Source: DATJGR01 sp963812255
GTDB lineage: Bacteria > Pseudomonadota > Gammaproteobacteria > Pseudomonadales > Azotimanducaceae
Length of the DNA: 64,000 nucleotides
NCBI GenBank assembly: GCA_963812255.1
Contig: CAWEUM010000003.1
Coordinates: 806,001-870,000 of the forward strand
Reading direction: 5' to 3'
A program made the position numbers and the translations under genes. Below are positions 54,475 to 63,246 of the stretch, piece after piece. The notes below the pieces were generated by a model that searched no databases, was not told the DNA's origin, and worked only from the letters and a program-made list of their open reading frames with translations. Position 1 is the first letter of the stretch, and each line of letters begins with the position of its first letter.

Positions 54475-54503
54475 CTTATATGCCCCGCCTAGGACAAAGT
54501 CAA
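54475..54503 (-). promoter_or_regulatory. Sigma70-type promoter of receptor copy C, overlapping the cobT stop
   Basis: On the minus strand TTGACT (54498-54503), 17 bases, TATAAG (54475-54480). The -35 box covers the cobT stop region (cobT ends at 54500). Confidence 0.78.
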
Positions 54504-56359
54504 CGCCTGCCAGGGGAGTGTCTGGGGACACCACGTGTCGGACGCGAGTCCACATCGAACAGCGCCGCCAACTGCTCCGTCATCGCACCGCCGAGTTGCT
54601 CCGCGTCGGTGATCGTCACCGCGCGTTGATAGTGATGCGTCACATCGTGGCCGATGCCGATCGCGATCAACTCGACACTCGACTGCTTCTCGATGATGTC
54701 GATCGCATACTTCAAATGCTGCTCGAGGTAGTTGCTCGGATTGACGAGCAACGTCGAGTTGTCTACCGGTAGGCCGTCCGAGATCACCATCAATACTTTG
54801 CGCTGCTCCTGGCGAACTACGATGCGGTTGTGCGCCCAGATCAACGCTTCGCCGTCGATGTTTTCCTTCAAAAGCTCTTCCCGCATCATCAAGCCGAGAT
54901 TGCGCCGGGCGCGGCGCCATGGATCATCGGCGGCCTTGTAAACGATGTGACGCAGATCGTTCAGGCGTCCTGGATTCGACGGTTTGCCTGCCTGTATCCA
55001 ACGTTCCCGCGACTGACCGCCGCGCCACGCACGCGTCGTAAACCCGAGAATTTCGACCTTCACCGAACAACGCTCCAGGGTTCGGCCGAGAATGTCGGCG
55101 CACATCGCGGCGATCGTGATCGAACGCCCGCGCATCGAACCGGAGCTGTCGATCAGCATCGTCACGACGGTGTCGCGAAACGTGATCTCCTTTTCCTGCT
55201 TGTACGCCAACGGATTCATTGGGTCGGCAACGACGATCGCCAGCCGCGACGCGTCGAGAATGCCTTCTTCGAGATCGAACTCCCAGGATCGATTCTGCTT
55301 TGCCATCAGACGCCGCTGCAAACGATTGGCGAGCTTCGACGTGGCGTGCTGCAGCGAGACGAGTTGCTGATCGAGCAACCCGCGCAGCCGGGTCAATTCG
55401 TCGGCATCGCACAGATCCTCGGCCCTCACCGTCTCGTCGAATTCCAGCGTAAAAGCCTGATAGTTCACGTCCACGCGGATGCGGCCCGAATCGTCCGGCG
55501 TGATCTGCGGTGCCTCGTCCGGGTCGGATTCGGAGCCAAGATCTGACAGATCCATGTCCGCTTCCATCTGCATCGTCGACGTCTCGCCCTCGGCATCCTC
55601 GTCGGCCATCGAGTCGTCGTCGAGCGCCACGTCCTCCGGGCTCGCGTCCGAATCCGAATCGGAAGACTCGTCGACCGTTTCGGAATCCTGATCGTTCTCT
55701 TCGAGCTCCGGCGGATCGTCGAACTCCGATGCCAGACCGAGATCGCTGAGGATCGCCCGCGACACGCGCGAGAAGCGATCCTGATCGAGCAGACACGCCT
55801 TCAGAGCGTCGATGTCACGTCCCGCACGGGATTCCACGAACTCGCGCCAATGCTTGACCACGTTTTCGGCCGACGGCGGCAGCTTGCGGCCGGTGAGATG
55901 TTCGCGAACCAGCAGCCCGACGGCCACACTAAGGGGTGCCTCGGTCTGCATGGTGATGGTGTCGAACGCGGCTTCCTGGCATTGCGACTCGAGCGAAGCG
56001 TCGAGGTTCTGCGCGACACCCTGCATGCGCAGCGAACCGATCGACGCGATGCGCGCATCCTCGACCCAGCGGAACATCTCCTGAGCCGGACCCTCCCGAG
56101 GCGCGCGCCGCTGGTACAGCCGTTCGTCGTGGTAACGCAGCCGCAACGCGAACTCGTCGCCGACGCCGCGGACGACGTTGATCTGTTCGTCGGTGGAACC
56201 GACCGCCGGCAACGGCACGCGGATGCGATTGCCCGAGGCAGCCGGGGTCCCATGACCAAACGTGACGTCGAGCTCATCGTTTTCGGCGAGCGCACGCATC
56301 GTCGCGATGGTCGCGCGCTTGAACGGCTCTAACGGATTGTCCTTGTCGCTCGCGGACAT
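54500..56359 (-). CDS. cobT: Cobaltochelatase CobT-like protein (VWA)
   Basis: A 619-residue CobT-type protein. The N-terminal domain (1-210) is typical of CobT; residues 212-290 are a strongly acidic Asp/Glu/Ser linker; the C-terminal VWA domain has the MIDAS motif DSSGSM at 404-409. With CobS it forms the AAA+ motor module of the aerobic cobaltochelatase, which inserts cobalt with CobN. No cobN is in the window, so use with another chelatase or client is possible. It lies 19 bases after cobS in the same direction. The 3' end contains the promoter of receptor copy C. The ribosome site is weak. Confidence 0.88.
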   Translation of the reverse strand: MSASDKDNPLEPFKRATIATMRALAENDELDVTFGHGTPAASGNRIRVPLPAVGSTDEQINVVRGVGDEFALRLRYHDERLYQRRAPREGPAQEMFRWVEDARIASIGSLRMQGVAQNLDASLESQCQEAAFDTITMQTEAPLSVAVGLLVREHLTGRKLPPSAENVVKHWREFVESRAGRDIDALKACLLDQDRFSRVSRAILSDLGLASEFDDPPELEENDQDSETVDESSDSDSDASPEDVALDDDSMADEDAEGETSTMQMEADMDLSDLGSESDPDEAPQITPDDSGRIRVDVNYQAFTLEFDETVRAEDLCDADELTRLRGLLDQQLVSLQHATSKLANRLQRRLMAKQNRSWEFDLEEGILDASRLAIVVADPMNPLAYKQEKEITFRDTVVTMLIDSSGSMRGRSITIAAMCADILGRTLERCSVKVEILGFTTRAWRGGQSRERWIQAGKPSNPGRLNDLRHIVYKAADDPWRRARRNLGLMMREELLKENIDGEALIWAHNRIVVRQEQRKVLMVISDGLPVDNSTLLVNPSNYLEQHLKYAIDIIEKQSSVELIAIGIGHDVTHHYQRAVTITDAEQLGGAMTEQLAALFDVDSRPTRGVPRHSPGRR

Positions 56360-56378
56360 GCGTGGGGGCCCGGCTTCG

Positions 56379-57377
56379 CTAGGAAGCTTTCAGTGTGATG
56401 CCGCGCGTGGCATCACCGAGATCCTCGCCCATGCAGCGTTGGTAGTACTCCGCAACGATCGGTCGTTCGAGTTCATCGCATTTGTTGAGGAACGACACGC
56501 GAAACGCAAAGCCGAGATCGCTGAAGATCTCCGCGTTCTCGGCCCACGTAATCACGGTGCGCGGAGACATCACGACCGACAGATCGCCGTTGATGAAACC
56601 GCGCCGAGTCAGATCCGCGACCGAAACCATGTTGGATATCTGCCGGCGGCCTTTGTCCGTTTTCCAGTTCGGCTCTTTGCTGAGCACGATCTCCACCTCC
56701 GCATCGTGCGGTAGATAGTTCAAAGTGGTGACGATGTTCCAACGGTCCATCTGACCCTGGTTGATCTGCTGCGTGCCGTGGTACAGGCCAGTCGTGTCAC
56801 CCAGACCGATCGTGTTGGTGGTTGCGAACAAGCGGAATGCCGAATGCGGGCTGATGACCTTGTTCTGATCGAGCAGCGTCAGTTTGCCTTCGACCTCGAG
56901 CACCCGCTGGATGACGAACATCACGTCGGGGCGACCCGCATCGTATTCGTCGAACACCAGCGCGGTTGGATGTTGCAGCGCCCACGGCAACATGCCTTCT
57001 TTGAATTCAGTGATCTGCTGGCCGTCACGTACCACGATCGCGTCCTTGCCGACGAGATCGATGCGGCTGATGTGGCTGTCGAGGTTGACCCGGATGCAGG
57101 GCCAGTTCAGACGCGCTGCTACCTGTTCGATGTGCGTCGACTTGCCGGTGCCGTGGTAGCCCTGAATCATTACGCGCCGATTGAACGCAAAGCCCGCCAG
57201 GATCGACAGGGTCGTTTCCGGATTGAATCGGTAGGCGGGATCGATCTCCGGCACATACGCAGTGCGTTCGGAAAACGCAGGACACACGAGATCCTGATCG
57301 AGGCCGAAGATCTCGCGGACGCTGACTTTCGTGTCGGGTACCATGTCCGGGGACAAGCCGGAATCGTGCGATTTCAT
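56379..57377 (-). CDS. cobS: Cobaltochelatase CobS-like AAA+ ATPase
   Basis: A 332-residue AAA+ ATPase. Walker A GYHGTGKST is at 73-81, Walker B is LVFDEYDAGRPDV, sensor-1 is FATTNTIGLGD, and the CobS-typical N-terminal FGLD and ERTAYVPEIDPAYRF segments are present. It forms hexamers that drive CobT. It is the first gene of the cobS-cobT pair and divergent from the histidine phosphatase gene (107-base gap). The N-terminal Zn-like motif of some CobS proteins is not apparent. Confidence 0.92.
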   Translation of the reverse strand: MKSHDSGLSPDMVPDTKVSVREIFGLDQDLVCPAFSERTAYVPEIDPAYRFNPETTLSILAGFAFNRRVMIQGYHGTGKSTHIEQVAARLNWPCIRVNLDSHISRIDLVGKDAIVVRDGQQITEFKEGMLPWALQHPTALVFDEYDAGRPDVMFVIQRVLEVEGKLTLLDQNKVISPHSAFRLFATTNTIGLGDTTGLYHGTQQINQGQMDRWNIVTTLNYLPHDAEVEIVLSKEPNWKTDKGRRQISNMVSVADLTRRGFINGDLSVVMSPRTVITWAENAEIFSDLGFAFRVSFLNKCDELERPIVAEYYQRCMGEDLGDATRGITLKAS

Positions 57378-57484
57378 AGGTTTTTCCAGTACTTCGAACT
57401 ACAACTGCGTGCGCTCGACGCGGTGCGTATTCTCCGCTGTCGAGCGAATCGTGTATTTAACCACTAACTTCGGACAGACACGAC

Positions 57485-58033
57485 ATGGCCACTCTTTTCC
57501 TCGTGCGACATGGCCGCGCTGCAGCGGGTTTCGACGGCCATCTGGATCCCGGACTCGATGATCTGGGGCGCACACAGGCACTCAACAGCGCTACGACCTT
57601 GGCACCGCTGGGACCGTTCGCCATATATTCGAGTCCGCTCGCGCGTGCGAGAGAGACTGCCGTTCCGCTGTCACAGCGATGGGGCATCGAGCCGGTCATC
57701 GAGCATCGCGTCGCCGAGATTCCGTCGCCGACGGATGATCTGGCGCAGCGCGCGGCCTGGTTGCGCGAGGCCATGCAAGGTCGTTGGCGAACCCTGCCTG
57801 ATGAGTTGCAGCAATGGCGCGCCGCCCTGATCGAGTGTCTATTGCAGCTTTCGGAAGACAGCGTCGTGTTCTGCCACTACATCGCCATCAATGTCGCGGT
57901 CGGCGCAGCCACGTCCGACGACCGCCTCATCTGCTTTCGCCCGGATAACGGCTCCATCACACGAATCGCCAACAACGACGGCCGCCTGCGCCTGATCGAA
58001 CTCGGCCGCGAGAGCGACACGCTGGTCAACTGA
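57485..58033 (+). CDS. Histidine phosphatase family protein
   Basis: A 182-residue member of the phosphoglycerate-mutase-like superfamily. The catalytic motif LVRHG places the phospho-accepting His at residue 9. A second conserved His lies in VVFCHYIAINV near residue 138, and the intervening SSPLARARETA supplies the Arg. It resembles broad-specificity phosphatases (GpmB/CobC-like), so a role near cobS/cobT such as alpha-ribazole phosphatase is possible but unproven. It is followed by a strong palindromic terminator. Confidence 0.85.
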   Translation: MATLFLVRHGRAAAGFDGHLDPGLDDLGRTQALNSATTLAPLGPFAIYSSPLARARETAVPLSQRWGIEPVIEHRVAEIPSPTDDLAQRAAWLREAMQGRWRTLPDELQQWRAALIECLLQLSEDSVVFCHYIAINVAVGAATSDDRLICFRPDNGSITRIANNDGRLRLIELGRESDTLVN

Positions 58034-58039
58034 GCCGAA

Positions 58040-58068
58040 AAGGGGGGCAGAGTCACTCTGCCCCCCTT
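58040..58068. terminator. Perfect palindrome terminator (CAGAGT-type site 5)
   Basis: A 29-base perfect palindrome centred on C58054: AAGGGGGGCAGAGT on the left arm, its complement on the right. It starts 7 bases after the phosphatase stop. It is the best-preserved site of the CAGAGT family in the window. Confidence 0.75.
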
Positions 58069-58160
58069 ATGCTCGTCTGCTTGCCTCGCGTTCATCAACG
58101 TCCGCCATTGTTTGGTGAGTTTCGCCACACGGCGCGTTCGCTGCGACGCGGTCATCTCAG

Positions 58161-61100
58161 ATGGCTCATATTTTTCAAAAGCTTACGCAGTCGCGATCGT
58201 TGGCATGGTTCCTGATACCGAGGTACCCGTCACCGTCGCGGGATCCTGCCTTGATCGAACTGTTCGCGAAGCATCGCGTCGCCGCCAACCTGGCGATGCT
58301 GATCATGATCCTCGCCGGCTTATGGACGCTGAGAAGCATTCCGACGCAGCTCGATCCCCCGACGCCGCAGGCATCCGTTTTGGTCGATGTCGAATGGCGC
58401 GGCGCTTCGGCCGAGGACATCGAGCAACTCGTCACCACACCAATCGAACAGCAGATCCGCACCGTCAACGATCTACGTGAGTTGCGCTCCCGCACGCACA
58501 ACGGATCGGTCGAGATCGTCGCCCAGTTCAATGTAAACGCGGACATGATGGTCGCGCTCGACACCGTCAAACAGCGCGTCGCCAACATCCGCAATCTCCC
58601 ACCGGATATCGAACCGCCGGTGGTGCGCCGCTATATCGACATGGAACCCATCGCATCAGTCCTGGTGACCGGGTCGGGGACCATCGAAGACCTGATTCCA
58701 CTGGTGCGCGGCATGGAGAAAGATCTGCTGGCGCGCGGAGTCGCCGCGATCCAGTACGACGGCCTGCCGGACGAAGAAATCGCCGTACTGACGCCCGCCG
58801 CGCGGCTGCACGAACTCGGCCTGACGTTGGATGACCTGGCCGCCGAAATCGCGCGCGTTTCACAGGACGTTCCGGCGGGCACGATCGGCCGCGGCCAGGG
58901 TTCGCGCCAACTACGCAGCCTGGATCAGAAGCGCGATCCGATCGCGTTCGCGCAGTTGCACATCGACCGAGGCGATCGTCTGGTGCGTCTCGGCGACATT
59001 TCCGACGTGGTACGCCGTCCCCTCGACGGGCAGCCGATCGTTACGCACGAAGGTCGTCCGGCGATTCAAATGTGGTTGATGCGTGACACCGGCTTCGACG
59101 CTCTGCGCGGCGAGCACATCGTGCAGCAGTGGCTGGCGGATACACAGCCGACCTTGCCGAGGGGCGTCGAGTTGTCGTTGTCGTTCGATATCTGGGACAT
59201 GCTCGGCGCGCAATTGCGGATGATCGGCAACAACGCGGCATCCGGGCTGGTGCTGGTCGTGCTGACATTGTTCCTGTTTCTGAACGCACGCGTCAGTTGG
59301 TGGGTGGCGATCGGCGTTCCGGTGACCTGCCTGCTCGGACTGACGCTGTTCCATTGGGCGTTTGGCTATGGTATCAGCATCATCGCGTTGATTGGATTCG
59401 TCATGGCGCTCGGCATCGTCGTCGACGACGCGATCGTCGTCGGCGAGGCGTCGGTCACATTGTTCGAAGCCGGCGCAACGCCCCTCGAAGCCGCGATCGG
59501 CGGCGCAAAGCGGATGTTCGTACCCGTGGTCGCCTCCTCGCTGACGACGCTCGCTGCATTCATTCCTCTGCTGCTGTTCGGCGGCGAGATGGGTGCCGCG
59601 GTACTGGCGCTACCGACGGTGTTGCTCTGTATCATCATCGCGTCACTCATCGAATGCTTCCTCGTTCTGCCCGGGCACTTGCGAAAGGCATTCGAAAAGA
59701 TGCGCGGCGCGACCCAGCCGTCAGCGTTCCGGCTGCGCTTCGATGCAGCGTTTGCGCGCTTCCTGGACGTACGCTTCATGCCGTTTGCGCGCGCGGCGCT
59801 CGATAAACCGGGCGCCACGCTGTCTACCGCGATCGGCGCGATGATCTGCGGCGTCAGTCTGATCGCGTCGCAACACGTCGGCGTTCACTTCGTCACCGGA
59901 TTCGACTTCGAATCGATTCAGGCCGAAGTCGAATTCAGCGCGGCCGCGACCGACACCGAGAAGCGCGCGTTCACCGCCGAGCTGGAAGAAACGTTGCGCG
60001 CAACCGACGCGCAGTACGGATCTACGAACCTGAACGGCTGGACCACCAAACAGAATCTTGCCGAGTTCAGTCGAGAGCGCCAAACCGGCGCTCAGTACCT
60101 GTCGATCGAAGCACCCTATGCGTTCGAAGAGTCGCGCACCGTCGCACCCGCCGTGTTCGCTAAAGCCTGGCGCAAGCAGATTCACCAGCCCGGCTACGTC
60201 GAACAGCTCTACGTCGGTGTTGGCGGCGGAGCGAACAATGGGCAGTCCGATATCACACTGGTGCTGCGCGGCGCGGACCTCGACTCAGTCAAGGCGGGCG
60301 CTGACGATCTGGCAAGGGTGCTCGAAGGCTATCCCGGCGTGTCGAATGTGCTTGACGACCTGCCCTATGGCAAGGATCAACTGATCTTTGCGTTGACCCC
60401 GGCCGGGCGGAGCCTGGGCCTGACGTCCGATTCGTTGGGTCGCCAGTTGCGCGCTGCGTACAGTGGCCAACGCGTGCAGATCCTGAACGAAAACGACGCC
60501 GAGCTGGAAGTGCGCGTGATGCTGCCGGATGACGAGCGCGACGACCTGTCGGGGTTGCGCCGGTTTCCGATCCAGACACCATCGGGTTCGCTGGTGCCGC
60601 TGGGCAACGTGGCGACGTTGTCCAACCGCCGCGGCATCGATGTGATCCGCCACAACGATTCCGAGATGGCGGTTCGGGTCTTCGCCGACGTCGACGCGCA
60701 CGTCAACAACGCAATGGCGATCGTGTCCGACATCGAAAAGAACCATGTACCGACGATCACGGCGGCGCATCACCTGACATTCGGCCTGTCGGGACGATCC
60801 GAAGCTGATCAGCGCATGCTCGCAACGATGGGGCTCGGCAGCATTCTGACCCTGACCCTGATCTATCTGATTCTGACCTGGGTGTTCGCCTCGTATCTCT
60901 GGCCATTGGCGATCATGACCGCAATTCCATTCGGCCTGACCGGCGCGATCGTCGGCCACTGGCTGATGGGCATCGACGTCGGCGCAATGTCGTTGCTCGC
61001 TTTCTTTGCCCTCACCGGCATCGTTGTCAACGATTCGATCGTGCTGGTGAGCTTTCTGAAGGACGAGATCGACGCATCCCGCCCCCTGAGAGAGTCGTTG

Positions 61101-61403
61101 GAGGTTGCAGTGCGTGCTCGTTTTCGGGCTGTTCTGCTGACCTCGCTGACGACGATCGCCGGGCTGATATCGCTGACGTTCGTCACCTCCACGCTATCGA
61201 TCTACGTCACGCCGATCGCCGTGACGCTGTGTTTTGGATTGGCGTTCTCGACATTGCTGGTGTTGCTGGTGATTCCGGCCCTGATCCTGCTGCTGGACGC
61301 ACTCGAGCAACGCCTGAAGCATTTCGTGCACAGACACTTTCAGAGCATTCAATCGCGCGTGAAACGCGGTGATGCCGTTCTACCAAGGGAATCTCAATCA
61401 TGA
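58161..61403 (+). CDS. RND-family efflux pump permease (HAE1-type)
   Basis: A 1,080-residue inner-membrane RND transporter, normal size for HAE1-like pumps. Helix 1 follows LFAKHRVAANLAMLIMILAG. The conserved VDDAIVVGEA of helix 4, the EARSR-like ARFRAVLLTSLTTIAGL block, and a second VNDSIVLVSFL in helix 10 are seen. ATG 58161 gives a 30-residue leader of doubtful value; TTG 58251 is an equally good start with family-like N terminus. The adaptor gene follows with a 4-base overlap (ATGA). No outer-membrane channel gene is present, so a channel encoded elsewhere would complete the pump. Substrates are unknown. Confidence 0.88.
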   Translation: MAHIFQKLTQSRSLAWFLIPRYPSPSRDPALIELFAKHRVAANLAMLIMILAGLWTLRSIPTQLDPPTPQASVLVDVEWRGASAEDIEQLVTTPIEQQIRTVNDLRELRSRTHNGSVEIVAQFNVNADMMVALDTVKQRVANIRNLPPDIEPPVVRRYIDMEPIASVLVTGSGTIEDLIPLVRGMEKDLLARGVAAIQYDGLPDEEIAVLTPAARLHELGLTLDDLAAEIARVSQDVPAGTIGRGQGSRQLRSLDQKRDPIAFAQLHIDRGDRLVRLGDISDVVRRPLDGQPIVTHEGRPAIQMWLMRDTGFDALRGEHIVQQWLADTQPTLPRGVELSLSFDIWDMLGAQLRMIGNNAASGLVLVVLTLFLFLNARVSWWVAIGVPVTCLLGLTLFHWAFGYGISIIALIGFVMALGIVVDDAIVVGEASVTLFEAGATPLEAAIGGAKRMFVPVVASSLTTLAAFIPLLLFGGEMGAAVLALPTVLLCIIIASLIECFLVLPGHLRKAFEKMRGATQPSAFRLRFDAAFARFLDVRFMPFARAALDKPGATLSTAIGAMICGVSLIASQHVGVHFVTGFDFESIQAEVEFSAAATDTEKRAFTAELEETLRATDAQYGSTNLNGWTTKQNLAEFSRERQTGAQYLSIEAPYAFEESRTVAPAVFAKAWRKQIHQPGYVEQLYVGVGGGANNGQSDITLVLRGADLDSVKAGADDLARVLEGYPGVSNVLDDLPYGKDQLIFALTPAGRSLGLTSDSLGRQLRAAYSGQRVQILNENDAELEVRVMLPDDERDDLSGLRRFPIQTPSGSLVPLGNVATLSNRRGIDVIRHNDSEMAVRVFADVDAHVNNAMAIVSDIEKNHVPTITAAHHLTFGLSGRSEADQRMLATMGLGSILTLTLIYLILTWVFASYLWPLAIMTAIPFGLTGAIVGHWLMGIDVGAMSLLAFFALTGIVVNDSIVLVSFLKDEIDASRPLRESLEVAVRARFRAVLLTSLTTIAGLISLTFVTSTLSIYVTPIAVTLCFGLAFSTLLVLLVIPALILLLDALEQRLKHFVHRHFQSIQSRVKRGDAVLPRESQS

Positions 61404-62695
61404 TCGAACTCAACCGCCTCCGGACGGCGCTCAGCACGAGGCTTCCGCGTGGAGCCGGCGCACGACGCGCGCTGCTCGCGCTCGGTATCATCGGTGCCTC
61501 CGGCCTGATCAGCGTGTCGATCTTTGCCACCGGACCGAAGCCCGTGCCGGAGGTACAGGCGGAAAAAATCTGGCCCGTATCGGTGACCACGGTCACGCCG
61601 GCCGCACTGGCGCCGACGTTCGCCGCCTACGGCCGCGTCGAGTCGACGCAGGTCGCGCATCTGCAATCGAATCTGGACGCCGAGATCGACGCCGTGCACG
61701 TTCGCGAAGGACAATGGGTTGCGCAAGGCGACGTACTCGTTGAACTGGTCAGAAGCGAACTCGCGTTGCGCGTTGATGAACACCAGGCCGACGTTGCGCA
61801 ACAACAGGCCGTGTTGAAGTCGCTGCAGGCCGAGCAGCGCATGGTGGCGCACACCGACCCCGAGTTTCGCGCGATGCACGATATCGCCCTGAAGCGTCGC
61901 GCGCGGCTCAACGATCTGTTGCAGCGAAAGATGATCGCGATGGCGATGTTCGACGATGCGGTCGCGCAGGCCAGCGCGGCGGAGATCGACTACCAGAAGC
62001 ACGTGCGGGAACTCGCGGATTTCCCGAACCGCATCAACGAACAACGCGCACGGATCCAACGCAGCGAAGCGGAACTCGAGCAAGCACGCATCGATCTCGA
62101 TCACACCACCATTCGCGCGCCGTTCGCCGGGCCGATTCTCGAGGTGCAGGCCGCGCCCGGCAATCACACCACGCTTGCTGCACCGCTTGTCGAGATGGCC
62201 AACGCCGCAGGGTTCGAGATCCGCGCGCCACTACCCGACGGCTATGCCGCGCGAGTGCGCAGCGCGCTCGCAGCCGGCGTGCCGATCACGGCGACGCTGG
62301 CGGATCATCGCGCACTCGCATTGAGCCGGTTGTCGAGCAGCGTGCGGGCGGGACAGAGCGGTCTGGATGCATTCTTCAGATTCGAACCAACCGACAACAC
62401 CATTGCAATGCCGGAGATCGGTCGCGTGGTCGATCTCGATGTGACTTTGCCGCTCGAATCCCAGGTCGTTGCGCTGCCCATACAATCCATCTACGACGAC
62501 GACCGAGTCTATGCGGTCGGCGGCGATGATCGGTTGCGCGCGATTCGGGTGCAACGTATCGGCGATCACCGCGGCGCCGACGGTGCATATCGTGTGCTGG
62601 TGCGCGGTGACGGCTTGCGCCCGGGTAGCCGCATCATCACGACGCAACTACCGAAGGCGAGTGACGGTTTGAGGGTGCAGCCGATCACGGGGTGA
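61400..62695 (+). CDS. Membrane fusion (adaptor) protein of the RND pump
   Basis: A 431-residue periplasmic adaptor. An N-terminal membrane anchor lies at about residues 25-45. A biotinyl-lipoyl-like half-motif (GRVESTQVAHLQSNLDAEI..VREGQWVAQGDVLVEL) is followed by a long coiled-coil alpha-hairpin (about 115-225), the returning lipoyl half IRAPFAGPILEV, and beta-barrel domains. It links the RND permease to an outer-membrane channel. The gene comes after its permease, the reverse of the usual adaptor-first order. A degenerate CAGAGT-type repeat lies right after the stop. Confidence 0.88.
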   Translation: MIELNRLRTALSTRLPRGAGARRALLALGIIGASGLISVSIFATGPKPVPEVQAEKIWPVSVTTVTPAALAPTFAAYGRVESTQVAHLQSNLDAEIDAVHVREGQWVAQGDVLVELVRSELALRVDEHQADVAQQQAVLKSLQAEQRMVAHTDPEFRAMHDIALKRRARLNDLLQRKMIAMAMFDDAVAQASAAEIDYQKHVRELADFPNRINEQRARIQRSEAELEQARIDLDHTTIRAPFAGPILEVQAAPGNHTTLAAPLVEMANAAGFEIRAPLPDGYAARVRSALAAGVPITATLADHRALALSRLSSSVRAGQSGLDAFFRFEPTDNTIAMPEIGRVVDLDVTLPLESQVVALPIQSIYDDDRVYAVGGDDRLRAIRVQRIGDHRGADGAYRVLVRGDGLRPGSRIITTQLPKASDGLRVQPITG

Positions 62696-62700
62696 GGCAA

Positions 62701-62724
62701 GGGGTGTCGAGCACTCTGACCCCC
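62701..62724. repeat. Degenerate CAGAGT-type inverted repeat (site 6)
   Basis: GGGGTGTCGAG then CACTCTGACCCCC: outer GGGGT/ACCCC arms with a decayed centre. It starts 5 bases after the adaptor stop and opens the repeat-rich gap. Confidence 0.5.
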
Positions 62725-62744
62725 AGCATCCGCAGACCGGATCG

Positions 62745-63095
62745 CGTCGCTCGAACGTGACGGAGCGGATCTGCCATACGGCGGACCGGGTGCAGTTCTC
62801 AGGGGAGGTGGATGCGTTTTGCGCCGGACACGCCATGAACAACCCATCCCTGGGGGCTCGCGTTGCGCCATCCCTGGCGCAACACGGTCCGGCACAAAAC
62901 ACATCCACCTCCCCCTGCGCCGGCGTATCCACAGGTAGTCCACGCCTGCCCGGTCCCAGAAGACGCGCGTCGCTCGAATCGTGACGGGGGCGGATCTGCC
63001 TGCGGCGGACCGTACTGCGCCAGGGATGGCGCAGGACGAGCCTCCAGGGATGGGACTTACGGCGTGTCCGCCGCAGGCAGATCCGTCCCCGTCAC
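62745..63095. repeat. Nested inverted and direct repeats in a 551-base non-coding gap
   Basis: The gap 62696-63246 has no credible gene. It holds two large imperfect inverted repeats: 62802-62828 with 62888-62914 (27-base arms, about two mismatches) and 62981-63010 with 63066-63095 (30-base arms, one mismatch). Each encloses a short hairpin: GTTGCGCC..GGCGCAAC at 62862-62883 and CTGCGCC..GGCGCAG at 63015-63034. The stretch starting CGTCGCTCGAA at about 62746 recurs in modified form at about 62969. An ATCCCTGG/CCAGGGAT motif recurs in both loops. This looks like a composite of small dispersed repeats, not coding DNA. Confidence 0.75.
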
Positions 63096-63246
63096 GACCA
63101 CGAACCCCCAATCGAATAAAGATCCATCCGCTCCGCGCCATTCTCCCGGTTCGTATGAGGCCGACTCACGTTGCCGATGAGCCCTTTGGTTTTGCCGGGC
63201 CTGCGATGCGTCGGAGACTTGCTTACGAGTCTCATCGAGCACAATC

